A stretch of 64,000 nt of DNA from an uncultured Desulfobacter sp. (GCF_963666675.1 NZ_OY762929.1:4466001-4530000); one strand, 5' to 3'; numbered from the stretch's first letter, positions 27,086 through 37,192 are shown. The notes: generated by a model from the letters alone, not told the origin. Translations and numbers: made by a program.

Positions 27086-28195
27086 TCACATTTTGGGACC
27101 GCAATTGTCGATAAAGGTTTTGATGACCGGTAACAGCGCAGACAGGTCGTCATTCAAAGGATCGAGCACGGGCAGTTGCGTGGCAGCATTCAGTTCCTGT
27201 GCGTACCGAACCAGGGCCTCCCGGCTGCCGCCTTCACCGTTCAACGTCACAGCAATCACCTTTGCCCCGTACATTTCAACCAGTTTGACCTCATCTTCCA
27301 CCGTGGGAAGGCGGCAGCCAAAGGCCTCCACCGTATCAAAAAATTTCCTGAACGGGGCATGCTGCAGGATCACCCCCTTTGCATTGCCGGATACGATCAA
27401 TTCAGACCCGCAGGGGCCTAAAGGGTTACGAAGGGCGGACTGGCCCTCCAGAATCATGAGATCCGGGCTGGACGTTTGCGCACAGTCAACAATGGCCGCT
27501 TCAAGCTCGCCGCAGACAAAATCATTGGGTGTGGCATCCAGAATAAATCCGTAGGGGGAGCCCTGGAGCCACCCGGTCTGCCCGGTGAAAATCATTTCCG
27601 TTTTGATTTCGTTTGCCCGGCAGATCTCCACAAGCATCCGGCTGGTGGTTCGTTTGCCTAATGCGCAGTCCGTTCCCAGCACGGCAATTCTGGGGGTGGT
27701 GACCTCAAACACCTTTCCGGTCCAGTATTGAAGCTGGTCAAAGGGTTTGCTGCGTCTGAAGTCAATGATCTCAACATTGTATTTTTCAGCGGCCGCTCTG
27801 AATACAGGGATATCGGATAACGGCATATGCAGACCGTTGACGATGGAAATCCCCTGGGACATGACATCCAAGACAAGCGACTGCCAATCGTCATCCAGCC
27901 GTCCGCCGCACAAGGCGACTCCGATGACTGCATAATCCGGGGTGTTTCCAGTGGCGCCGGTGTATGCCTGCACACTGGGAAAAATAGAAATGCCCCTTGG
28001 AATTCCGTCCAGCACAACCCCGGCATCCTTGCCGGCATTGACCTCATCAATGATACCCATGATTTTGAATCGCTCGGTTCCCCGCACAAGGCCGTGGGCG
28101 GTTTTGGCATCATTGAGGTGGAACAGGCCCCGGGTCAGGACCACGGCGGTTCCCATATAAGTCTGTGAATGATTTTCTGTCTGGTTTTGATTCAT
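27086..28195 (-). CDS. dgcN: DUF1611 P-loop protein, DgcN-like D-glutamate N-acetyltransferase
   Basis: 369 residues of the DUF1611 family: an N-terminal Rossmann-like part (AVVLTRGLFHLNDAKTAHGL, GVALCGGRLDDDW) and a C-terminal P-loop part with GTDCALGKRTTS, FTGQTGWLQGSPYGFILDA and ILEGQSALRNPLGP. Members paired with an enolase-superfamily racemase have been reported as DgcN, acetylating D-glutamate, with DgcA then racemising N-acetyl-D-glutamate. Here the racemase-like gene lies 28 bases upstream in the same direction. Expected to be cytoplasmic. The enzymatic role is transferred from context and family, not visible in the motifs. Confidence 0.75.
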   Translation of the reverse strand: MNQNQTENHSQTYMGTAVVLTRGLFHLNDAKTAHGLVRGTERFKIMGIIDEVNAGKDAGVVLDGIPRGISIFPSVQAYTGATGNTPDYAVIGVALCGGRLDDDWQSLVLDVMSQGISIVNGLHMPLSDIPVFRAAAEKYNVEIIDFRRSKPFDQLQYWTGKVFEVTTPRIAVLGTDCALGKRTTSRMLVEICRANEIKTEMIFTGQTGWLQGSPYGFILDATPNDFVCGELEAAIVDCAQTSSPDLMILEGQSALRNPLGPCGSELIVSGNAKGVILQHAPFRKFFDTVEAFGCRLPTVEDEVKLVEMYGAKVIAVTLNGEGGSREALVRYAQELNAATQLPVLDPLNDDLSALLPVIKTFIDNCGPKM

Positions 28196-28222
28196 GATAT
28201 CTGATCTTTTTCAGGTTAATTG

Positions 28223-29290
28223 TTAAAGGATGCGGACACCTAAGCCCGGCCGGTCCGTCAGGCGCATCACACCATCTTCAATGACAAATCCTTGATCCAC
28301 CATGTCCCTGGCAAGATCCAGGCTGCCGTCAAGATCCAGGTACCGGGTGGCAGGGCTTGCTAAGGCGGCATGCAGGGCGGCGGCAATGCTGACACGGCTT
28401 TCGTCCATGCATCCCCACATCAAACCGATGCCGCAGCGCCGGGCGATCTGGGCGATTTCCAGGCCCTGGGCAATGCCGCCGCACTTCATCAGCTTGATAT
28501 TGAACAGTCCAAAGGGCTTTGGCGGATGAATCAGGTCGTAGGCGTTGACAGGTTTGTGAAGACTTTCGTCGGCCATGGAGAAATTTCGTTCATCTTCGGT
28601 CAGCGCTGCCATTTTTTCTGTCTGGTCCGCATGCAGGGGCTGCTCCACAAATTCCAAATTCGTGCCCTTCGTGCCTGCCAGAAACTTTTTGTATTGCTCC
28701 ACATCGTATCCCTGGTTGGCATCCACCCGGATGCGGACATCTGCATTGACATGATCCCTAAGACGGCACACCCGTTCGATGTCCTGATCCACATCCATCC
28801 CGGTTTTGACCTTGAGAATTCTTAATCCCCGACCGGTGTATTCGTCCGCTTCGGCGAGCATCTCGCCAAGACTTTTGATGCCGATGGTGATGGACGTGGG
28901 CATACTGGTGTGCACCTGCCCCAGGATCTCCACCAGGGGACGGTTCAGGACGTTGCCCATAAGATCGTACAGGGCAATATCCATGGCCGCCATGGCTGCA
29001 GGCGTAGCCGCCATCTTTTTTTCCATGATTTTAAACAGAGAAAAAGCATCGGACAGAGCCACACCTTCAAAAAGGGCGCTGGCGTGTTCATTTAACGCCT
29101 GCTCACAGGCATCAATACTTTCACCGGTGACATCTTCGGCCGGGGACCCTGCCCCGATGCCCATAAGTCCCGTGTCCGTTTCAAGGTGAACAAACAGATT
29201 TTCCGCATGGGTGAACGTTTCATAGGCAATGGTGTAAGGCCTTGTCAGCTCCAGGTTTTCCCTGAAAATCGTTACTTTTTTTATTTTCAT
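28223..29290 (-). CDS. dgcA: Enolase-superfamily epimerase/racemase, DgcA-like
   Basis: 355 residues in the muconate-lactonising/dipeptide-epimerase subgroup. The active-site set is visible: acid-base lysine in LKVKTG, metal ligands Asp in RVDANQGY, Glu in LEFVEQP, Asp in SMADES, the second lysine in NIKLMKCGG, and a substrate-binding DLDGSLDL loop. L-Ala-D/L-Glu epimerase and N-acetyl-D-glutamate racemase share this architecture. Pairing with the DUF1611 gene favours the latter. Likely co-transcribed with dgcN. Confidence 0.78.
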   Translation of the reverse strand: MKIKKVTIFRENLELTRPYTIAYETFTHAENLFVHLETDTGLMGIGAGSPAEDVTGESIDACEQALNEHASALFEGVALSDAFSLFKIMEKKMAATPAAMAAMDIALYDLMGNVLNRPLVEILGQVHTSMPTSITIGIKSLGEMLAEADEYTGRGLRILKVKTGMDVDQDIERVCRLRDHVNADVRIRVDANQGYDVEQYKKFLAGTKGTNLEFVEQPLHADQTEKMAALTEDERNFSMADESLHKPVNAYDLIHPPKPFGLFNIKLMKCGGIAQGLEIAQIARRCGIGLMWGCMDESRVSIAAALHAALASPATRYLDLDGSLDLARDMVDQGFVIEDGVMRLTDRPGLGVRIL

Positions 29291-29345
29291 ATGATTTCAA
29301 CTGATATGTTTGTTATGGTTGCACTGGGACCATGTTAAAAATAAT

Positions 29346-29410
29346 CCGTAGGGGCAGGTCCCTGTGCCTGCCCTGCCCCGGCAAGAAATGGCCAACAATA
29401 GAATCAAGCC
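29346..29410. repeat. Short GC-rich dispersed repeat, copy 1
   Basis: CGTAGGGGCAGGTCCCTGTG and the following bases, then ATGGCC..AGAA.CAAGCCC, recur in longer palindromic form at 47948-48037. Lies in the intergenic space between dgcA and the amidohydrolase. Confidence 0.6.
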
Positions 29411-29466
29411 CGATCTATATAACCGAAAGCCTGTCATAGCTCAAGATATCATTAGGAAGCCATACA

Positions 29467-30705
29467 ATGGAAAATGAAATTGTCATACACAACGGTACGC
29501 TGTTAACTATGGAACCGGGTCTACCCGTCATTGAAAACGCGTTTGTCAGTATCAAGGCAGATAAAATAGCCGAGTGCGGCCCGACCGTCCCAGGCCAAAA
29601 CTGGGAGGGCGCAACCCGGATTGACGCCGGCGGCGGAATCATTATGCCCGGCCTTATAAACGGGCACACCCATACCCCCATGGCCATGTTCCGGGGGCTG
29701 GCCGATGATCTGCCGTTGGATCTCTGGCTCCATGAACACATTTTTCCTGCCGAGGCAAGGGATGTAAACCCGGAGTCCGTGGCGCAATGGGCGGCCCACT
29801 CATGCAGGGAGATGCTGGCCTGCGGCATCACCACCTGCTGCGACGGCTATTTTCTTGAAACCCATGCAGCCCAGGCCATGGCAGACACCGGTATCCGGGC
29901 CGTGGCCGGCCAGGGCGTCATTGACCACCCTGCCCCGGGCGTTCCTGATCCTGCCGAGAATATCAGTCATGCAAAGGAATTTATCGAAAAAACCCGCGCC
30001 CTCTCCCCCCGGGTGACCCCGTCGGTGTTCTGTCACTCACCCTACACCTGTTCAAAACAAACCCTTGTGGCAGGAAAAAACCTTGCCCGGGACAATGGCG
30101 TCCTGTTCCAGATCCATGCGGCGGAGACCCGGGCAGAGCCGGAAATGATCCAGGAGAATACAGGTCTATCCGTCATCGCCTACCTGGACAGCCTGGGCAT
30201 TCTTGATCCCGCCACCCTTTTGGTCCACTGCGTGTGGCTTGATGAAACAGATATTGAGATCATTGCCAAACGCGGATGCGGGGTCATCCATTGCCCGGAA
30301 TCCAATATGAAACTGGCCTCCGGGGTGGCACCGGCCCCGGACATGACCGCTGCCGGCCTGACCGTGGGTCTTGGCACGGACGGATGCGCCTCCAACAACG
30401 ACCAGGATATGTTCTCGGAAATGGACACAGCCGCTAAACTGCATAAGGCGGTGCGCCTGGATCCCTGCGTCATGGATGCCCGAACCTGCCTGAAAATGGC
30501 CACCATTGACGGGGCAAAGGCCCTGGGGATAGGGGATGTAACCGGTTCCATCCGACCGGGAAAGGCGGCGGACATCATTCTGGTGGACACAAGCGGCCTT
30601 CACATGATCCCCATGCATGACCCGTATTCAGGCATCGTCTATGCCGCAAGGGCTTCGGATGTCCTGATGGCGATGGTGGACGGCAAAGTGCGCTTTAAAA
30701 AATAA
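29467..30705 (+). CDS. Amidohydrolase, methylthioadenosine/S-adenosylhomocysteine deaminase-like
   Basis: 412 residues of the metal-dependent amidohydrolase superfamily. Metal and catalytic motifs are GLINGHTHTPM, the FQIHAAET histidine, LLVHCVWLDETDIEII, HCPESNMKLASG and GLGTDGCASNND. This set is typical of the MtaD/SAH-deaminase (TrzN/AtzB-like) group, which deaminates adenine-type substrates; substrate range within the group is broad. A degraded copy of its 3' end lies at 52970-53176. The VOC-like gene follows after 9 bases, suggesting an operon. Confidence 0.85.
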   Translation: MENEIVIHNGTLLTMEPGLPVIENAFVSIKADKIAECGPTVPGQNWEGATRIDAGGGIIMPGLINGHTHTPMAMFRGLADDLPLDLWLHEHIFPAEARDVNPESVAQWAAHSCREMLACGITTCCDGYFLETHAAQAMADTGIRAVAGQGVIDHPAPGVPDPAENISHAKEFIEKTRALSPRVTPSVFCHSPYTCSKQTLVAGKNLARDNGVLFQIHAAETRAEPEMIQENTGLSVIAYLDSLGILDPATLLVHCVWLDETDIEIIAKRGCGVIHCPESNMKLASGVAPAPDMTAAGLTVGLGTDGCASNNDQDMFSEMDTAAKLHKAVRLDPCVMDARTCLKMATIDGAKALGIGDVTGSIRPGKAADIILVDTSGLHMIPMHDPYSGIVYAARASDVLMAMVDGKVRFKK

Positions 30706-30714
30706 GAAAAAAAT

Positions 30715-31377
30715 ATGGAAACCCAAATCGATCATCTCGTTATAGGCGCCAAGACCCTCTCACAGGGTGTAAAGTATGTGAAAAAACGATTGGGCGTTGA
30801 GATGCCCTACGGCGGTGTGCATACAAAAATGGGCACCCATAATCATCTGATGCGTACCGGGAAAAATACCTTTATTGAAATAATCGCCATAAATCATGAT
30901 ATTGAACCACCGGATCACCCAAGATGGTTTGGTTTAGACGATCCTTTTATCCGGCAGCAAATCGACACACAGCCATCTTTGCTAACATGGGTCGTCAATA
31001 CCCACGATATACAGAGACTGATCCAGCGCTCAACGTTATCCCTTGGAAAAGCAGAGTTAATCAGTCGAGGAAAATTAAACTGGTATTTCGGACTTCCTGA
31101 AGATGGCCGTCTGTTAGCCGGCGGCATGCTGCCTTACGTGATCCAATGGCAGACAGACACGCACCCATCAGCAAACATGCCGGACCTTGGGTGCCGCCTG
31201 GACCGTCTGGAAATATATCATCCCTATCAACGGTGGCTGCAATCTGCGTTATCGTCCATTGACGCATCCGATTTGGTCCAGATTCACGCGTTGTCCAAAA
31301 ATGAATTTCCTTATATGATTGCATATATAAATTCACCTTTTGGAATAAAAAAACTATGCAGCCGCATCGCCAGGTAG
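30715..31377 (+). CDS. Glyoxalase/VOC-like domain protein
   Basis: 220 residues of the glyoxalase-like (VOC) type: METQIDHLVIGAKTLSQGV, a VHTKMGTHNHLMRTGKNTFIEIIAI strand set, and a second half-fold around GGMLPYVIQW. Enzymatic role unknown. Begins 9 bases after the amidohydrolase stop. A 140-base remnant of a second copy lies at 37370-37510. Confidence 0.75.
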   Translation: METQIDHLVIGAKTLSQGVKYVKKRLGVEMPYGGVHTKMGTHNHLMRTGKNTFIEIIAINHDIEPPDHPRWFGLDDPFIRQQIDTQPSLLTWVVNTHDIQRLIQRSTLSLGKAELISRGKLNWYFGLPEDGRLLAGGMLPYVIQWQTDTHPSANMPDLGCRLDRLEIYHPYQRWLQSALSSIDASDLVQIHALSKNEFPYMIAYINSPFGIKKLCSRIAR

Positions 31378-31502
31378 GCAGACACAAAAAGCATGTGCCC
31401 TACCGCACAGCACCGGGTTCAAGCCGGTGGAATCATATGCCCCCGGAAGCTTTGAATTTTGCTCTCGGGTAATATTTTTTGTATCGTCGAAAAATTTTGA
31501 TT

Positions 31503-32170
31503 TCAGAATTCCGTCTTCCGGACGTGTTGAATTGGCATTTTCCAATCTGGAAAAATGATTTTTTTTGCTTGAAAACAGTCAGTCCTGCCGAATTCAGATG
31601 CGAATCCTTCCTGGTCGAGTAAATCAAAGGTTGAATTTACAAAATGATACAGATCGAGACCATCCACATCGTTGTCTCCGGTATCAGGTTCTACGTCCCA
31701 AGAACAGGGAGAGATTTCACCATCAATTGAGATTAAATCAGACCCGTCAGCATCACAAAAGTATATGCCTGCCCCGTCATAGCCAAATAACTTACCGTCG
31801 CCGAAAGCATTGGGAACACATGACAGATACTTGATCAGGCGTCCTGTTTGGCCGTCATAAAGTCCTGTGTCAAAGCTCAAAAAATTATTGAGTGTTGTAT
31901 ACAAACCGATATTGTGCTCTGTAACATGGCGGGTGGCAAAATCCGAATCAGAAATATTTTGACAAACAACAGTCCCATCAGCACCAACTTATAAGCGGGA
32001 ATGTCCATTCTTGAGGTACGACAGGTGTCCCAATAGTCCAGTAGCGCTCCGTATAATCCGGATCATCAAATCTGTCCGTAAAAATAGTTGTGTCTGATAT
32101 GAATCCGTTTGCCTGGTAATTTTGACAGTCGGCGGAAATCCCCCAAAAAATATCAATAGAACCCGCATGG
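31503..32170 (-). pseudogene. Decayed exported-protein gene with EF-hand-like tail
   Basis: Two minus-strand frames join across a frameshift near 31990. The upstream frame reads IDIFWGISADCQNYQANGF...PVVPQEWTFPL and the downstream one GADGTVVCQNISDSDFATRH...GLYDGQTGRLIKYLSC. The end has a calcium-loop-like stretch (DTGDNDVDGLDLYHFVNS) followed by SEFGRTDCF, a C-terminal style seen on secreted proteins of this group. There is no signal peptide or start, since stops (TGA, TAG) lie just upstream of the homologous-looking part. A remnant rather than a gene. Confidence 0.6.
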
Positions 32171-32310
32171 GTCAGGCCCTATCATTCTATTAACCATCCT
32201 TTATCTTTTCTCTCATCTTTTTCCAATATTTTTAAATCAATCATAAGAAAATTCGTCGGGGGGTATTGCCGGTCGCTTTATTTATTAATAACGATTTGGG
32301 GAGAAAAATT

Positions 32311-34188
32311 ATGTCTAAAAAAAAGGCACTTAAAACATGTTTTGTTGTAGCGGTTGCGCTTCTAATCGGAGTAACAGGAGCTTCGGCAAAACATTGTTCC
32401 AAAGGCAAGTTCAAACATAGAAAAAAACATAAACCGGTCATGGTGCAGATTCTGCATACCAACGATCATCACTCCTACCTGGACAGCAGCACTTATGATC
32501 TCACCCTTGGCGGTGTTGCCACCCGGCTTCAGATGGGTGGATTTGCAAGCCTTGCCACGCTTATCAAGGAAGAAAGAAATAAAAACACCATTGTGCTGAA
32601 CAGCGGTGAATTGAACGGCACCCTCTATTTTTCCCTTTTCAAAGGCGAACCGGATTTTCTTGTATTTAATGAGCTGGGGCTCGACGGTTACACGCTTGGG
32701 AACCATGAATTTGATGAAGGTGATGAGCGTCTGGCCGAACTGATTGAGATGGCGGATTTCCCAATCCTTTCATCAAATATGACGCCGGAAGCGGCAAGTC
32801 CCCTTTACCGGGTTAAGGATCAGATTAAACCCTACGTGATCAAGAAAATACAAGGTGAAAAGATAGGTATCATCGGCATTTTGAAAGTTGAAAAAACCAA
32901 GAACTCTTCAATGGTTTCAGATGATGTCACCTTTACCGAAGAGATTGAAGCGGCAAATAATGCCGTTGCTGAACTGAAAGCCCGGGGAATCAATAAAATA
33001 ATCCTGGTGAGCCATGTTGGATACTATAATGACATCGTTTTTGCCAAAAATGTACCTGGACTTGATGTGATCGTCGGTGGAGACACCCATTCCCTGCTCG
33101 GGAATGCGGAGGATCTGGAAGCGGTAGGTCTTGCCCGGAAATATTCAGGACAGACCGGACCGTTTGAAGGTTATACCCATGACGAAGTGGAATCCGAAGA
33201 TCTGGGATCATACCCCACAACAGTCATCGGGCCTGAAGGTACTCCGGTTCATATTGTCCAGGCCTGGAGCTATGCCTATGGGCTTGGCAGGCTGAAAGTA
33301 TTTTTTGATGCTGAGGGGATTGCAAAATTTGCCAAAGGCAATATTCAAATCCCCGTGGCCGGTCCCTTCCTTCAAATAAACAGTGAGGGCGTCAGGGCTG
33401 AAGTTTCTGACGAAACGGCCCAGGAGATCAACCGGATTATTGATGATTCGCCCATTTTGACGCATGGACAGGTAGATCAGACTATTGATGATATTCTGAC
33501 GCCCTACAGAGATGAAATTGAAGCATCCATGGGGGCTGAGATCGGGACCATTTCAGAAACCATGGGATATGACAGAATTCCTACGGCGTTTGCCCCGGGT
33601 GACACCCCGACCGGAAGTTATGCAGCCCAGGTTGTCTGCAATGCCTTCAAGCAGACCAATCCAGCCATTGATTTTGCCATCCAGAATGCAGGAGGCGTCA
33701 GAACCCCGCTTCTTGAAGGGCCGATAACCATGGGCGACGCCATCGAATGTCTGCCCTTCTCCAATACGGTGGTGATGCTGGACATGACCGGAGCGGAAAT
33801 CAGGCAAGTACTCAATGAGGCTGCCTGGTATTCTCTTAATTCCGGTTCCACCGGCGCATTTCCTTATGCAGCAGGACTTCGCTACGACGTGAATTTGAGT
33901 GGTAGTGAAAGTGACGTCATCTTCAACATTGAAATGCTTGATGAAGAAACCGGCGCCTGGACGGCTCTGGATGAGAATGCAACGTTTACCGTTGCAACCA
34001 ATTCATTCACCGCTCTGGGAAAGGATAACTATCTAACCTTTAAAAATATCCGTGATGCAGATCCGACGAAGTTTGAAGATACATATATTACCTACTATAT
34101 CCCCTTGGTGGAATATATTCAGGGACTGCCGGATCAGATACTACCCGCACTTGACCCGGACATCTATTGCCTGAAATCGGTTCAGTAA
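32311..34188 (+). CDS. Periplasmic 5'-nucleotidase / cyclic phosphodiesterase (UshA-like)
   Basis: 625 residues from the ATG at 32311, chosen because GGGGAG precedes it and a signal peptide follows (MSKKKALKTCFVVAVALLIG...GASA). The N-terminal metallophosphoesterase domain has ILHTNDHHS, TLGNHEFDEG, SHVGYYNDI and IVGGDTHS. The C-terminal 5'-nucleotidase domain has AIQNAGGVRTPL and CLPFSNTVVMLDMTG. It would strip phosphate from extracellular nucleotides. Followed 88 bases later by another secreted phosphoesterase. Confidence 0.9.
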   Translation: MSKKKALKTCFVVAVALLIGVTGASAKHCSKGKFKHRKKHKPVMVQILHTNDHHSYLDSSTYDLTLGGVATRLQMGGFASLATLIKEERNKNTIVLNSGELNGTLYFSLFKGEPDFLVFNELGLDGYTLGNHEFDEGDERLAELIEMADFPILSSNMTPEAASPLYRVKDQIKPYVIKKIQGEKIGIIGILKVEKTKNSSMVSDDVTFTEEIEAANNAVAELKARGINKIILVSHVGYYNDIVFAKNVPGLDVIVGGDTHSLLGNAEDLEAVGLARKYSGQTGPFEGYTHDEVESEDLGSYPTTVIGPEGTPVHIVQAWSYAYGLGRLKVFFDAEGIAKFAKGNIQIPVAGPFLQINSEGVRAEVSDETAQEINRIIDDSPILTHGQVDQTIDDILTPYRDEIEASMGAEIGTISETMGYDRIPTAFAPGDTPTGSYAAQVVCNAFKQTNPAIDFAIQNAGGVRTPLLEGPITMGDAIECLPFSNTVVMLDMTGAEIRQVLNEAAWYSLNSGSTGAFPYAAGLRYDVNLSGSESDVIFNIEMLDEETGAWTALDENATFTVATNSFTALGKDNYLTFKNIRDADPTKFEDTYITYYIPLVEYIQGLPDQILPALDPDIYCLKSVQ

Positions 34189-34276
34189 CTTAGTTTTAAA
34201 TTTAAACTTGTCCCCCAGAGAGTACCTTGCTGCGGGACTAAATCATTTTAACCATAGAATTAAAAGGAAGAAAATT

Positions 34277-37192
34277 ATGTTCCCGCGTTTGTTCGCTGTT
34301 TTGATGACAGCCGTTTTTCTGCTCGGTGCGCCTTCGGTCAAGGCATTTGCTGCCGTGCGGTTTGCGGTTTTTGCCGACCCGCATTATTATGACACGGATC
34401 TTGGCACCGAAGGCACGGCCTTTGAAACCTACCTGGCCCAGGACCGCAAACTGATCCGTGAAAGTGAAGCATTGACCAAGGCTGTGATAGAAAAAATCAT
34501 TACAGCCAATGCCGAAACCCCCATTGATTTTGTTATCGTCCCCGGCGACCTGACCAAAGACGGCGCCCTAACCAGCCACCAGGAATTTGCCGCGTATCTG
34601 AAACTGCTGGAAGATGCCGGAATCCCAGTTTTTGTGGCACCCGGCAACCACGACATCAACAACCCCCATGCCGCATCCTACGATGGTGAAATCGCAACAG
34701 CCGTTGACAACGTCTCCGCCGAACAATTTGCCGCCATCTATGCTGATTTTGGTTATCGTGAAGCCGTCATGCATGATACCGAGTCGTTGAGCTATGCCGT
34801 TGAGGCGGTTCCCGGCGTTGTCCTGCTATCCCTTGACTCCTGCAAATATGATGACAATCAGACCCAGGGGTATCCTGAAACCAGCGGTGCTTTCAGCACA
34901 ACGACCCTGGCCTGGGCTGCCCGTGTGGTTGAACAGGCCAAAGCCACCGGCAAACAGGTGGTGGCATTCCAGCACCACGGCATGACCGAACACTACACCG
35001 GCCAGGCCACAGCCTTTGCAGACTATGTGATTGACGATTATGAAACCGTATCCGCCACCCTGGCTGCGGCCGGTCTGAAAATCGTGTTCACCGGCCATTA
35101 CCATGCCAATGACATCACCAAAACAACGGGCAGCACCGATGATGCGGTACTGTATGATGTCGAAACAGGCTCCCTTGTCACCGCCCCGTGCCCTTACCGC
35201 ATTGTCACCCTGCACGGAAACAATGCCGCCCAGTTAGAGACCCGTTACATTACAGAGATCGATTATGACTATAACGCCGGGCTTGATGATGATGACCAGT
35301 TTGACTCCTTTTCAGAATATGCCCAGACCTACCTCTACGAAGGACTGGTAAACCTTGCCCAAAGCCTTCTGGTCTCCTCATACGGGGTGGATGCTGCCAC
35401 GGCCCAGTCCCTGTCACCATACGTGGCCGATGCTTTTGCTGCCCACTACGCAGGAGATGAAAAGCCTGACCAAGCGACTTTAACGCTGATTTACGAGTAT
35501 ATGGGCAGCAACAATGCCTCTGTTCAGTACCTGGGGCAAATGCTCTATGCACTGTGGACCGATCTTGAACCCGCAGATAACCGTGCTTTGCTCAGTCTTG
35601 ATCCGAAAATCGAATTAAATGTTCTTGGCACATACGCAAGCGGGGCGTTTGACGAAGGGGCCGCAGAGATCGTGGCCTTTGATGCACAGACCGGCCTTTT
35701 GTTTGTGACCAATGCACTGGACAACACCATTGATGCCCTGGATATCACCACCGACCCCGCAAATCCCTCCAAGGCCTTTACCATTGATCTGGCGGCCTAC
35801 GGCGGAGGCGTCAACAGCGTGGCTGTCCGCAACGGCCTTTTGGCCGCTGCTGTTCAGGCGGATGTTAAACAGGATAATGGTGTGGTGGTTTTCTTTAACA
35901 CCGCCGGCACCTTCATCAACAAAGTCACGGTGGGCGCCCTGCCGGACATGTTAACCTTTACCCCGAACGGAAAAAAAGTCCTTGTGGCCAATGAGGGTGA
36001 ACCCAGCGACGATTATGATGTAGATCCCGAAGGTTCCGTCTCCATCATTGATATCTCCAGGGGTGTTCGGCGTGCCCGGGTTAAAACCGCAGGATTTAAA
36101 AAATTCAACGACCAAAAGTGTCAGTTAACAGCCAAAGGCGTGCGTATTTTCGGCCCTGATGCCACCGTGGCCCAGGACCTGGAACCCGAATACATTACCG
36201 TATCCGCCAACAGTGCCCTTGCATGGGTGACCCTGCAGGAGAACAATGCCGTGGCGGTGCTCAATGTGAACAGGGGTCGGATTATCGGTATTTATCCCTT
36301 GGGATTTAAAGCCCACAGCATTGCCGGCAATGGCCTGGATGCCTCTAACAAAGATGATGCCGTCAATATTGCCGGTTACGACAACCTGTTCGGCATGTAC
36401 CAGCCCGACGCCATCGGTGCGTACCAGGTCCGGGGGCACCAGTTCCTGGTGACGGCCAACGAAGGGGACGCCCGGGATTATGACGGATTCAGTGAAGAAA
36501 CCACCGTTGCAGATGTTGCGCTTGACCCTGATCAGTTCCCCAATGCCGGAACACTTCAGAAAAAAGCGAATCTCGGCAAGCTTAAAATCACATCTACATT
36601 AGGCGACTGGGATGGTGACGGCGACTATGACGGATTATACGCGTATGGTGCCCGTTCTTTCAGCATTTTAGCCGCCACGGGCAACAGACTTTCCATGGTG
36701 TTTGACAGCGGTGACCAGCTGGAACAGCTCACCGCGGCCGCCCTGCCCTTTGATTTTAACAGCAATAATGATGAGAATGACTCCTTTGACAGCCGAAGTG
36801 ATGACAAAGGCCCCGAACCCGAAGGGCTGACCATCGGCACCATCCATGGCCGCAACTTTTTGTTCCTGGGTCTTGAGCGGATTTCCGGCATCATGGTGTA
36901 TGACATCACCAATCCCAAGGCACCTGAATTTGTCCAATACCTAAATAACCGTAACTTTGACGGTGATGCCGAAGAAGGCACCGCAGGGGATCTGGCCCCC
37001 GAGGGCTTAACCTTTATCCCGGCGGCCCAGAGCCCCACCGGACGGAATATGCTCGCCGTGGCCAACGAAGTCAGCGGGACAACTACCGTCTATCAGATTG
37101 ATGTGGATGAAACGGCATTTAAAAAGAAAAATAAAATCCGCGGCTTTGGCAGGAAGCATTGCCGTAAAAAATTCTCAGAAAGACATCGTTAA
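34277..37192 (+). CDS. Secreted metallophosphoesterase with choice-of-anchor I-type domain
   Basis: 971 residues from the ATG at 34277 (GGAAG upstream, signal peptide MFPRLFAVLMTAVFLLGAPS). The N-terminal calcineurin-like phosphatase has FAVFADPHYY, VPGDLTKDG, APGNHDINNP, QHHGMTEH and FTGHYHAND. From about residue 450 there is a beta-propeller-like region (AEIVAFDAQTGLLFVTNALD, KKVLVANEGEP, FLVTANEGDARDY, APEGLTFIP) of the kind named choice-of-anchor I. The C-terminus is basic (RKHCRKKFSERHR), as is the start of the mature neighbour at 32311. The pair probably scavenges phosphate outside the cell. Confidence 0.87.
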   Translation: MFPRLFAVLMTAVFLLGAPSVKAFAAVRFAVFADPHYYDTDLGTEGTAFETYLAQDRKLIRESEALTKAVIEKIITANAETPIDFVIVPGDLTKDGALTSHQEFAAYLKLLEDAGIPVFVAPGNHDINNPHAASYDGEIATAVDNVSAEQFAAIYADFGYREAVMHDTESLSYAVEAVPGVVLLSLDSCKYDDNQTQGYPETSGAFSTTTLAWAARVVEQAKATGKQVVAFQHHGMTEHYTGQATAFADYVIDDYETVSATLAAAGLKIVFTGHYHANDITKTTGSTDDAVLYDVETGSLVTAPCPYRIVTLHGNNAAQLETRYITEIDYDYNAGLDDDDQFDSFSEYAQTYLYEGLVNLAQSLLVSSYGVDAATAQSLSPYVADAFAAHYAGDEKPDQATLTLIYEYMGSNNASVQYLGQMLYALWTDLEPADNRALLSLDPKIELNVLGTYASGAFDEGAAEIVAFDAQTGLLFVTNALDNTIDALDITTDPANPSKAFTIDLAAYGGGVNSVAVRNGLLAAAVQADVKQDNGVVVFFNTAGTFINKVTVGALPDMLTFTPNGKKVLVANEGEPSDDYDVDPEGSVSIIDISRGVRRARVKTAGFKKFNDQKCQLTAKGVRIFGPDATVAQDLEPEYITVSANSALAWVTLQENNAVAVLNVNRGRIIGIYPLGFKAHSIAGNGLDASNKDDAVNIAGYDNLFGMYQPDAIGAYQVRGHQFLVTANEGDARDYDGFSEETTVADVALDPDQFPNAGTLQKKANLGKLKITSTLGDWDGDGDYDGLYAYGARSFSILAATGNRLSMVFDSGDQLEQLTAAALPFDFNSNNDENDSFDSRSDDKGPEPEGLTIGTIHGRNFLFLGLERISGIMVYDITNPKAPEFVQYLNNRNFDGDAEEGTAGDLAPEGLTFIPAAQSPTGRNMLAVANEVSGTTTVYQIDVDETAFKKKNKIRGFGRKHCRKKFSERHR

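Noticed and set aside
26992..27110. Minus-strand open stretch ending VVPVEDASKAA
   Set aside because: Looks protein-like but has no start codon, overlaps the dgcN 3' end and could not be matched to a family; kept only as a note.
31410..31450. tRNA-like T-arm (ACCGG-GTTCAAG-CCGGT)
   Set aside because: No acceptor, D or anticodon arms can be folded around it; probably chance.
31975..31995. In-frame TGA of the decayed exported gene as selenocysteine
   Set aside because: The coherent protein continues in a different frame after this point, which indicates a frameshift, and no SECIS-like hairpin follows.
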